38,774 nt of DNA, from NCBI GenBank assembly GCA_018713305.1, contig DVFI01000095.1, forward strand, positions 1 through 38,774, in the 5' to 3' direction. A program made the translations under genes and the position numbers. Source of the DNA: Candidatus Avichristensenella intestinipullorum (GTDB lineage: Bacteria > Bacillota > Clostridia > Christensenellales > Aristaeellaceae). The notes under the pieces were generated by a model. The model saw nothing but the letters and a program-made list of their open reading frames with translations. It searched no databases and had not been told where the DNA came from. Of the stretch, positions 24,384-31,433 are shown in pieces; within the stretch, counting starts at the first letter, position 1, and the number at the start of each line of letters is the position of its first letter.

Positions 24384-25529
24384 CTATCCCCTCTTTTCGG
24401 CAATGAGCCGCTCGTATTCCCGGACGACCTTTTGCAAAATGCCTTCCCAGGGCACGGGGATGGTTTTCCGGGCGTTTCTGCCGACCGTTTCCGTTTGGGG
24501 CAGGGCGCGCAGGACGGCCCGCGCGATGGCCGCGCCGGACTCGTCGTCGCAGATAAAGCCGTTTTCGCCGTCCGTAATGCCTTCGGCCGAGCAGCTGCCG
24601 CGCACCACCACGGTCGGCGTTTCCATGACGGCCGCCTCCCGCAGCACCATGGGCGCGTTGTCATACAGCGACGGGAAGACCAGCAGCGAGGCGCGCCGAT
24701 ACAGGGCCATGAGCTCTTCCCGGTTGGACAGGAAGCCGAGCAGATGGGTCTGCTCCGCCAGCCCCTTTTCCTCCACTTCGCGCCGGATGGCGGCCATGTC
24801 CGGGCCGTCGCCCGCGGTGACCAGCTGGAACGGCTGGCCCTGCGCCTTCAGCTGCACGCAGGCGTCCAGCACGCCGTGAAGGTTTTTCTTGTAATTGTGC
24901 TGTCCCACGAACAGCAGCACGGGCCGCTCGTCGAGCGTCAGCCGGCTGTCCAGGGCGCGCTGCCCCGCGGGCGACACCGACTCCAGGTCGGTGCCGTTTT
25001 CCATAATCAGGATGTTTCCCCGATAGCCGTAGGATTCCAGCACTTCCTTGGTGGCGTTGTTCACCGTCCAGACGCCGTCGCACCGGTTATAGAAGCGGAC
25101 GATATGGTTGACCACGCCCCGGGCAATGGCGTGCGATTTGGTCTTGTCGTAGAAGTCCTGATAATACTTGGAGTGGAACGTCGTCACCAGCGGCACCCTG
25201 CGCTTCCGGGCGATGCGCAGCGCTTCCTCGCCGGCGACGAAGGGGCTCTGCGCATGCACGATATCAAACGGGATGGCATCGAGCCGGCGGCGGTAGCGCG
25301 CGTCTATGGCCGGCAGGCCCATGCGGAAAAGCTCGCCCGGCACCTTCAGGCTCTTCTGCAGGAGCACCGGAAAGCCGTACTCCGACTCCGCGACCGTGCC
25401 GGCCGAATCCGGCGCGATATACCACGCCGTATGGCCCATGGCGGTCAGCGTCTCGCAATAGCTCTGCGTCACACGGCCCACGCCGTCCACGCAAGGCGGA
25501 TAGGTATCCACGAACTGCCCAATGACCAC
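24384..25529 (-). CDS. Glycosyltransferase family 4 protein
   Basis: This 381-residue GT-B fold glycosyltransferase has an N-terminal acceptor domain (QFVDTYPPCVDGVGRV, DIVHAQSPF, TTFHSKYY). Its C-terminal donor domain has LLFVGQHNYKKNL, VTAGDGPD and the sugar-nucleotide segment LYDNAPMVLREA. In the EX7E motif the first position is Asp (YDNAPMVLRE). The GTG start at 25529 has GGGGGAG 6 nt upstream. It resembles enzymes that glycosylate diacylglycerol or cell-surface lipids and uses a nucleotide sugar with retention of configuration. The acceptor cannot be fixed from sequence. It diverges from the ahcY gene. Confidence 0.88.
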   Translation of the reverse strand: MVIGQFVDTYPPCVDGVGRVTQSYCETLTAMGHTAWYIAPDSAGTVAESEYGFPVLLQKSLKVPGELFRMGLPAIDARYRRRLDAIPFDIVHAQSPFVAGEEALRIARKRRVPLVTTFHSKYYQDFYDKTKSHAIARGVVNHIVRFYNRCDGVWTVNNATKEVLESYGYRGNILIMENGTDLESVSPAGQRALDSRLTLDERPVLLFVGQHNYKKNLHGVLDACVQLKAQGQPFQLVTAGDGPDMAAIRREVEEKGLAEQTHLLGFLSNREELMALYRRASLLVFPSLYDNAPMVLREAAVMETPTVVVRGSCSAEGITDGENGFICDDESGAAIARAVLRALPQTETVGRNARKTIPVPWEGILQKVVREYERLIAEKRG

Positions 25530-25623
25530 GAAAAACTCCCCCTTACCGCCATTTTACCGCCACCATGATACCATACTTTTCCCGCGCTCACAAGCGCGCC
25601 GCAGGGGCCGGGCGCGCCGTTTC

Positions 25624-25652
25624 TTGACAGGCGCCCTGGCGCTCTGTATACT
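25624..25652 (+). promoter_or_regulatory. Promoter of ahcY
   Basis: TTGACA (25624-25629) and TATACT (25647-25652) have a 17-bp spacer, about 33 nt upstream of the ATG. The leader is too short for a SAH riboswitch. Confidence 0.8.
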
Positions 25653-25685
25653 CAAACACAACAGGATATCACGGAGGAAACGCAG

Positions 25686-26930
25686 ATGCAGTCCATTTTG
25701 AAAAACCCGGCGCTTGCGCCGGAAGGAGAAAAGAAAATCCGCTGGGCGCAGCGGCATATGCCGGTATTGTCCCTCATCCGCGAGCGCTTTTCCCGGGAAA
25801 AGCCGCTGCGGGGCCTTTCCATGGCCGTGTCCGTCCATCTGGAAGCCAAGACGGCCTGCCTCTGCCAGACGCTGGCGGCCGGCGGCGCGGAGGTCTGGGC
25901 GATGGGCTCCAACCCGCTGTCCACGCAGGACGACGTATGCGCGGCCCTGGCTGCCTCCGGGGTCGGCGTTCTGGCCACGCACGGCTGCACGGCCGAAGCA
26001 TACCATGACTATCTCGTGCAGGGCCTGCAATGCCGCCCGCATCTGCTCATCGACGATGGCGGGGACATGGTGCATATCCTGCATGAGGAGAAGCCCGATT
26101 TCGCCGGACGCCTGCTGGGCGGATGCGAGGAAACGACCACGGGCGTCATGCGGCTGCGCGCGCGCCAGCGGGCGGGCCGGCTCGACTTCCCCATGCTGCT
26201 GGTCAACGACGCGGACTGCAAGCATCTGTTCGACAATCGCTACGGGACGGGGCAGAGCGTCTGGGACGGCATTCTGCGCACGACCAACCTGACGGTCGCC
26301 GGGGCTACCGTGGTGGTGGCGGGGTATGGCTGGTGCGGCAAGGGCGTGGCGATGCGCGCCAAGGGGCTGGGCGCGCGCGTCATCGTCACGGAGGTAGACC
26401 CCGTCAAGGCCATCGAAGCGGTCATGGACGGGTTTTCCGTGCTGCCCATGGCGCAGGCCGCGCCCCAGGGAGATTTCTTCATTACCGTCACGGGCTGCTG
26501 CGGCGTGGTGGATGCGCGACATTTTTCCCTGCTCAAGGATGGCGCGATACTGGCCAACGCGGGGCACTTCGACGTGGAAGTCGACGTCCGCGCGCTGGCG
26601 GAAGCGTCCGTGCAGCGCTTTGCGGCGCGCAACAATATCGAAGGCTTTGTCCTGCCGGGCGGAAAGACGGTCTATGTGCTGGCGGAGGGGCGTCTGGTCA
26701 ACCTGGCCGCCGGCGATGGGCATCCGGTGGAAATCATGGACATGAGCTTTGCCCTGCAGGCGCTCTGCGCCGAACATCTCGCGCGGCACAACCGCATGGC
26801 GCCGGGCGTGTACGCCGTTCCGCGCGCCGTGGACGAGGCGGTGGCCAGGGCGAAGCTGGAAACGCTCGGCGTCCGCATAGACGCGCTGACCGGCGCGCAG
26901 GAAGCCTACCTGCGCGGCTGGGAGGGATGA
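25686..26930 (+). CDS. ahcY: S-adenosylhomocysteine (or S-inosylhomocysteine) hydrolase
   Basis: This 414-residue NAD-dependent enzyme hydrolyses S-adenosylhomocysteine, or its deaminated inosine form, to homocysteine and nucleoside. It recycles the product of SAM methyl transfers. Marks include SVHLEAKTACL, GSNPLSTQDDV, the FDNRYGTGQSVWDGI loop and the Rossmann motif VVVAGYGWCGKG. It is the short form lacking the roughly 40-residue insertion of many bacterial enzymes, as in archaea and Thermotoga. Some short-form enzymes prefer S-inosylhomocysteine, so the substrate is open. GGAGG precedes the ATG. It overlaps the next gene by ATGA. Confidence 0.92.
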   Translation: MQSILKNPALAPEGEKKIRWAQRHMPVLSLIRERFSREKPLRGLSMAVSVHLEAKTACLCQTLAAGGAEVWAMGSNPLSTQDDVCAALAASGVGVLATHGCTAEAYHDYLVQGLQCRPHLLIDDGGDMVHILHEEKPDFAGRLLGGCEETTTGVMRLRARQRAGRLDFPMLLVNDADCKHLFDNRYGTGQSVWDGILRTTNLTVAGATVVVAGYGWCGKGVAMRAKGLGARVIVTEVDPVKAIEAVMDGFSVLPMAQAAPQGDFFITVTGCCGVVDARHFSLLKDGAILANAGHFDVEVDVRALAEASVQRFAARNNIEGFVLPGGKTVYVLAEGRLVNLAAGDGHPVEIMDMSFALQALCAEHLARHNRMAPGVYAVPRAVDEAVARAKLETLGVRIDALTGAQEAYLRGWEG

Positions 26931-27280
26931 CGCCCGAGGACATCCGGGCCTATTGCCTTTCGCTGCCCGGCGCGCGGGAATCCTTTCCCTTCGGCCCGTA
27001 CCCGCGCCTGTTTGCCGCCGCGAACGGACGCCATTTCGTCTTCTTTTTCGAGCGCGCCCGGCCGCCGCACCTGGCGGTCAAGTGCGACCCGATGAAGGGA
27101 GAGATGCTGCGCGCCGCCTGCCCTTCCATCCGGCCCGGCTACCATATGAATAAGCGCCACTGGATTTCCCTGCTGCTCGACGGGGGCGTGCCGGACGAGT
27201 GGATTCGCGCGCTCATTTTCGATTCCTTTGCGCTGGTTCGCGCCAAGCCGCCCGTCAAGCCGCGGCGCGCGCAGCCGTAA
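26927..27280 (+). CDS. MmcQ/YjbR family protein
   Basis: This 117-residue protein of the MmcQ/YjbR (CyaY-like fold) family has the typical N-terminal TPEDIRAYCLSLPGARESFPFG, the central FVFFFERARPPHLAVKCDP, and the GYHMNKRHWISL signature (all about residues 2-88). Its start shares ATGA with the ahcY stop, so it is translationally coupled. Members are small proteins of unclear function, some proposed to bind DNA. Coupling to a methyl-cycle enzyme is the only functional hint here. Confidence 0.85.
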   Translation: MTPEDIRAYCLSLPGARESFPFGPYPRLFAAANGRHFVFFFERARPPHLAVKCDPMKGEMLRAACPSIRPGYHMNKRHWISLLLDGGVPDEWIRALIFDSFALVRAKPPVKPRRAQP

Positions 27281-27323
27281 GCCCGGTCTGTCACGGCGTG
27301 CGCAGCAGCCGCTTGCCGCGCAG

Positions 27324-28157
27324 TTACGTATACAGCCTCCACCCCGTCATCACCGCCAGCATCGCCGCCGCCACCAGGATATTGGCGCCATAGCCTGCCT
27401 TTTGCCTCGTTTCCAATTCCCCGCGCTTCCAGCAGCAGACCATTGCCACCGGCAGCGCCGCCAGAAGGGCCATCAGCGGCAGGTTCGCGCGCAGCAGCAG
27501 CCTTTGTACGCCCTCTATCGCCACGCCGTTCGCCGCCAGCGTCAGCAGGTGAAACGTGTTGAGCGCCGCCAGCGTCAGCGTGAGGCAAAGCGCGGTATGC
27601 AGGCGCGTCACCGCGAAGCTGCGCCACATGCGCCTGCGCGCGCGCAGCCAGCTCACGCCGATGCAGACCAGCGTCAGCGGCGCATAGAAGCAGAGGCCGT
27701 GCAGGAAGGCCAGCGTAATATTGACCAGCCAGACCGTTCGCCCCGTCGTCATCGGCTCGTAACGCTCGCCGGAAAAGTCCATCTCCACCGGCTCGCCCGC
27801 CTCGTCCACGACAAAGGAAATCACGTTGCCCTGCCTGTCCTCAAACACATACGGCGCGACCTGTTCCAGCTCCTCAAAATAGTTCACATACGCCTTGCGC
27901 GCAATCACCGGCGAGGTAAACGAGGTGGCATAGAGCAGAAGCCGCGTTCTGGAGTATTCCGTATAGGGGGCGACGGTCAGCACGGAGCGTGAATACAAAT
28001 AGGAGGCCAGCTCCTCCACGCCCCCGTCCGGCCGGTCCACGGCGATGTATTCTCCGGCCAGCGGCGCGGTCAGCGGCAATTCCCCGGCTGACGCCTGCCG
28101 GCAGAGCAGGCAGGCAAAAAGCGCCGCCAGCACCACATGCAGCACCCTCTTGCGCAT
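27324..28157 (-). CDS. Hypothetical secreted-domain membrane protein
   Basis: This 277-residue protein is not recognised as a known family. Residues 1-25 form a signal peptide (MRKRVLHVV, a hydrophobic core, QASAGE). Residues 26-150 look extracytoplasmic and contain AGEYIAVDRPDGG and FVVDEAGEPVEMDFSGERYEPM. Three to four hydrophobic helices follow (about 153-175, 192-212, 225-247, 254-275) with basic loops (RARRRMWR). ATG at 28157 has GGAGG 10 nt upstream; an in-frame upstream start at 28190 has no site. It is divergent from the Opp-type operon and has its own promoter. Confidence 0.75.
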   Translation of the reverse strand: MRKRVLHVVLAALFACLLCRQASAGELPLTAPLAGEYIAVDRPDGGVEELASYLYSRSVLTVAPYTEYSRTRLLLYATSFTSPVIARKAYVNYFEELEQVAPYVFEDRQGNVISFVVDEAGEPVEMDFSGERYEPMTTGRTVWLVNITLAFLHGLCFYAPLTLVCIGVSWLRARRRMWRSFAVTRLHTALCLTLTLAALNTFHLLTLAANGVAIEGVQRLLLRANLPLMALLAALPVAMVCCWKRGELETRQKAGYGANILVAAAMLAVMTGWRLYT

Positions 28158-28198
28158 CGTTCGTAGTCCTCCGTTTCCCGGGCTTTGCATACCATTAT

Positions 28199-28226
28199 AT
28201 TATAAGCCTTTTTCCCCTCCAGGCAA
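28199..28226 (-). promoter_or_regulatory. Promoter of the hypothetical membrane protein gene
   Basis: On the minus strand, TTGCCT (28226-28221) and TATAAT (28204-28199) are spaced by 16 bp, about 42 nt upstream of the ATG. A second overlapping TATAAT lies at 28199-28194. Confidence 0.6.
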
Positions 28227-28246
28227 GCAAAAAATGAACTTTTGGA

Positions 28247-28284
28247 GGAAATGCAAGAATGACCGCGCAAATATTCTCATTTCC
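28247..28284. promoter_or_regulatory. Split inverted repeat upstream of the Opp promoter
   Basis: GGAAATG (28247-28253) with GAAT (28257-28260) is mirrored by ATTC (28273-28276) and CATTTCC (28278-28284). It ends 2 nt before the -35, a suitable place for an activator or nutrient repressor. Binding is speculative. Confidence 0.3.
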
Positions 28285-28286
28285 CC

Positions 28287-28316
28287 TTGCGAAGGCCTGT
28301 CCCCATGTGTTACAAT
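28287..28316 (+). promoter_or_regulatory. Promoter of the Opp-type operon
   Basis: TTGCGA (28287-28292) and TACAAT (28311-28316) have an 18-bp spacer. The leader to the ATG is about 52 nt. Confidence 0.5.
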
Positions 28317-28374
28317 AACGCAGAGCAAGGATCATTTATATCCCTGCTATTCCATTTTCAAAGGAGGATATCTT

Positions 28375-30300
28375 ATGAAGAAGCTTCTTTCGATGCTTCT
28401 GGCGCTGGCGATGATGCTGAGCATGACGTCTGCCATGGCGGAGTCTGCGCCTGCCGGCGATGTGGGAACCGTCATCTATGGTTCGACCACTGAAATCACC
28501 GGCGACTTCGCGCCCGGCGCCTGGTGGTCCAACGGTGCGACCGACGCGATGCTCCGTGCGCTGAGCAACGACTATGAGACCGTCACCACCGATCAGGGCG
28601 GTGCTTTGGTCGTGAACCCCACGATTACCAAAGAGATGACGAGCACCGAGAACGAAGATGGCACCAAGACCTACACCATCACCATCAACGAGGGTCTGGT
28701 GTACAACAACGGCGATGCCATCACCGCCAAGGACTTCGTGTGGTCCACCGTGCTGCTGTGCAGCCCGCTGGTTCCCGGCCTGGCCATTTCCTCCTCTTCC
28801 TATCTGACCGTCGAGGGCGGCGAAGCGTTCTATAACGGCGAGACCCAGGCGCTCAGCGGCCTGCGCCTTATCGACGATTATACCTTCTCCGTCACCATCG
28901 TCGCGGACAAGCTCCCCTACTTCTATGACCTGAGCTACGCCGCGTTCGGCGCATTCGACATCGAGTACTGGCTGGGCGAAGGCTACGACGTGGCCGACGA
29001 CGGCGAGGGCTGCTACATCACCGGCGGCGACTTCACCGTGGACGCCATCAAGCCGCAGCTGGACTATGCCCGCTTCAACGCGGGTGAGGACCGCGTGTCC
29101 GCCGGCCCGTACAACCTGATTGAGTTTGACCAGAGCGCGCTGCAGGCCACGCTGGAAATCAACCCTAACTACGCCGGCAACTTTGAGGGCGTCAAGCCGT
29201 CCATCCAGCGCATCGTGGTGACCAAGGCCGAAGATGCGACCTGGGCCGACGCCATCCGCACCGGCGCCTTCAACTTCTACGATACCATCACCGACGGCGT
29301 CCAGGTTAACACCGCGATGGATATGATTGAGGACGAAACGCTGGCGGCGTCGCTGGGCTACGGCTTTGACTACGTCACCTTCGACCGTTCCGGCTACGGC
29401 AAGATCCAGTTCCAGTGCGACTTTGGCCCGACCCAGTTCATCAACGTGCGCCATGCCGTCGCGATGCTGCTGGACCGCAACGAGTTCGCCAACACCTTCT
29501 GCCAGGGCTGGGGCGGCGTCGTCAACGGCCCGTACGGCACCGGCATGTGGCAGTTCATCGACTCCGAGGAGTGGCTGAACGAGAACCTGAACACCTACGC
29601 CTATGACGCGGCCGCGGCGACGCAGCTGCTCATCGACGACGGCTGGGTCTACAACGCGGACGGCACCGACTACACCACGGGCATCCGCTACAAGAAGGTC
29701 ACCGAGGAAGAGGCCGGCACGTATGCGCACAACGTGACGCTGGACGACGGCACCATCCTCATGCCGCTCATCATTGAATGGAGCTCCTCCGAGGGCAACA
29801 CCGTGTCCGACCTGCTGGCCGTCATGCTGGCCGAGAACCCGGACGTGGCCGCCGCCGGTATGGAAATCCGTCAGAACATCATGACCTTCGACGAGCTGCT
29901 CAACTACCTCTACCGCGATGCGACCCAGGGCGAACAGTACGGCGTGCCGACCTACGGCATGTACAACTTGGCCACCAACTGGGAGCCGACTTATGACGCA
30001 TCCTACAACTTCACGAGCGATCCGGACATGGTAGCCGCCGGCTGGAACACCAACTACCTGTTCGACGATACGCTGGATCAGCTGACCATGGACATGGTCT
30101 ATGGCGTCGACTCCAGCGATACCGAAACGTACCTGAACATCTGGCGGGAGTACATCAAGCGCTGGAATGAGCTGCTGCCGGAAATCCCGCTGTACTCCAA
30201 CGTGTATCTGACCATGTATCCCGACTGGCTCGAGGGCTACGAGCAGGATTCCTTCTGGGACTTCCAGCAGGCGATTCTGTACGCGACCGTCGCGGAGTAA
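28375..30300 (+). CDS. Oligopeptide-type ABC transporter substrate-binding protein (SBP_bac_5)
   Basis: This 641-residue binding protein of the Opp/Dpp type probably captures peptides outside the membrane. Residues 1-23 are a Sec signal peptide (MKKLLSMLL to AMAES) with a signal peptidase I-like end and no lipobox cysteine. That is unusual for a Gram-positive binding protein, which is normally a lipoprotein. The body shows the family pattern: the KTYTITINEGLVYNNGDAIT and AKDFVWS segment near residues 100-125, YTFSVTI, and INVRHAVAMLLDRNEFAN near 360. AAAGGAGG lies upstream of ATG 28375. It heads a five-gene transporter operon plus a small membrane gene. A strong hairpin after it may set its transcript higher than that of the permeases. 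Confidence 0.92.
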   Translation: MKKLLSMLLALAMMLSMTSAMAESAPAGDVGTVIYGSTTEITGDFAPGAWWSNGATDAMLRALSNDYETVTTDQGGALVVNPTITKEMTSTENEDGTKTYTITINEGLVYNNGDAITAKDFVWSTVLLCSPLVPGLAISSSSYLTVEGGEAFYNGETQALSGLRLIDDYTFSVTIVADKLPYFYDLSYAAFGAFDIEYWLGEGYDVADDGEGCYITGGDFTVDAIKPQLDYARFNAGEDRVSAGPYNLIEFDQSALQATLEINPNYAGNFEGVKPSIQRIVVTKAEDATWADAIRTGAFNFYDTITDGVQVNTAMDMIEDETLAASLGYGFDYVTFDRSGYGKIQFQCDFGPTQFINVRHAVAMLLDRNEFANTFCQGWGGVVNGPYGTGMWQFIDSEEWLNENLNTYAYDAAAATQLLIDDGWVYNADGTDYTTGIRYKKVTEEEAGTYAHNVTLDDGTILMPLIIEWSSSEGNTVSDLLAVMLAENPDVAAAGMEIRQNIMTFDELLNYLYRDATQGEQYGVPTYGMYNLATNWEPTYDASYNFTSDPDMVAAGWNTNYLFDDTLDQLTMDMVYGVDSSDTETYLNIWREYIKRWNELLPEIPLYSNVYLTMYPDWLEGYEQDSFWDFQQAILYATVAE

Positions 30301-30335
30301 AAGGGCACAAAAGCCAACTACAGGTTCCCAGAAAC

Positions 30336-30370
30336 GGGGGCGGGCAAGGCTTGCCCGCTCCCCTCTTTTT
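30336..30370 (+). terminator. Intra-operon hairpin with T-tract (attenuator/partial terminator)
   Basis: GCGGGCAA (30340-30347) pairs with TTGCCCGC (30351-30358), extended by GGGG/CCCC flanks and followed by TCTTTTT. It lies in the 97-nt gap between the binding-protein gene and the first permease gene. It probably lets only part of transcription continue or protects the upstream mRNA end. Confidence 0.7.
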
Positions 30371-30397
30371 GAGGGGCCTTAGAAGGGATGGAGATGG

Positions 30398-31417
30398 ATG
30401 GGCAAGTATGTCCTCAAGCGTCTCGGGTACGTGGTGCTGGTATTTCTCATCATTTCGTTCCTGATGTACGCACTGTACAACCTAATCCCCACTGACCCCG
30501 CGCGCGCGCAGCTGGAGCCCATGCGCCAGCAGCTGCGCCCGGACGAGTATCAGGTCATGTACCAGCAGCTTCGCCAGCAGATGGGCCTGGACGATTCCCT
30601 TCTGGTGCGGTATCTGCGCTGGCTCGGCCTGTGGACGGATATGGACGGCACATTTAACGGCATGTTCCAGGGCAATATGGGGTATTCTCAGTTCTTCAAG
30701 AAAGACGCTGTTGACGTTATCATCGAACCGATGGGGAACACGATCTTCATCAATATCTTTTCCACGATTCTCTCTTTGGGCATCACCATACCGGTCGGCA
30801 TCTACTGCGCCGTGCATAAAGGCAAAAAATTCGATCAGGGCATGCAGGTCGTGACCATTCTGGGGTACAGCATCCCGATTTATATCATTGCGCTGGTCTT
30901 TATGTACTTCTTCTGCGTAACATGGCGCATATTCCCGGTCATGGGCAGCCGGACAGCCGGCATTATCTATGCAAACAGCTGGGAAGCGTTTGTGGACAAG
31001 CTGTACCACTTTACGCTGCCCGTTATCGTTATGACGTTCGGGTCCCTGGGCGGCATGACGCGCTATGTGCGCTCCTCCATGATTGAGGCGCTGAGCATGG
31101 ACTATATCCGCACGGCGCGCGCCAAAGGCCTGCGGGAAAAGGTGGTTATCTATTCCCACGCCTGGCGCAACGCGCTTTTGCCGGTCGTTACCAGCATTTT
31201 CGGCTGGTTCCTGAGCATTTTCAGCGGCTCGGTCATCATTGAAAACACGTTCGCTCTCAACGGAATGGGCCGACTGTACTGGCAGGGCCTGAACAACCAG
31301 GATTTCGAGCTGGTGCTGGCGATTCAGATGTTCTATACGGTCGTCTCGCTGATTGGCAGCCTGCTTATCGACATCAGCTACGGCCTGGTCGACCCGCGCG
31401 TGCGTGTAAACAAATAA
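30398..31417 (+). CDS. oppB: Oligopeptide ABC transporter permease, OppB/DppB type
   Basis: This 339-residue membrane protein is one half of the importer channel. It has the N-terminal TM1 (YVLKRLGYVVLVFLIISFLM), a longer extracellular loop typical of OppB, and about five further helices. The cytoplasmic EAA-type coupling loop reads DYIRTARAKGLREKVVIYSHAWRNALLP and contacts an ATPase. The C-terminus ends DPRVRVNK, as in the family (usually DPRIRY). A GGATGGAG site precedes the ATG. It is of normal length, unlike its partner permease downstream. Confidence 0.93.
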   Translation: MGKYVLKRLGYVVLVFLIISFLMYALYNLIPTDPARAQLEPMRQQLRPDEYQVMYQQLRQQMGLDDSLLVRYLRWLGLWTDMDGTFNGMFQGNMGYSQFFKKDAVDVIIEPMGNTIFINIFSTILSLGITIPVGIYCAVHKGKKFDQGMQVVTILGYSIPIYIIALVFMYFFCVTWRIFPVMGSRTAGIIYANSWEAFVDKLYHFTLPVIVMTFGSLGGMTRYVRSSMIEALSMDYIRTARAKGLREKVVIYSHAWRNALLPVVTSIFGWFLSIFSGSVIIENTFALNGMGRLYWQGLNNQDFELVLAIQMFYTVVSLIGSLLIDISYGLVDPRVRVNK

Positions 31418-31433
31418 GGAAGGAGGAAGCGAC

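Larger units (their letters stand above)
28158..28374. other. Divergent intergenic region upstream of the Opp-type operon
   Basis: It holds the promoter of the hypothetical membrane protein, a split inverted repeat at 28247-28284 and the operon promoter at 28287-28316. No gene or riboswitch is recognised. Confidence 0.6.

Noticed and set aside
28250-28262. A three-codon leader peptide after GGAGG upstream of the Opp promoter
   Set aside because: It lies upstream of the predicted promoter and is too short to distinguish from chance.
28158-28374. Riboswitch upstream of the Opp operon
   Set aside because: The leader after the predicted start is only about 50 nt, and no known aptamer core was recognised.
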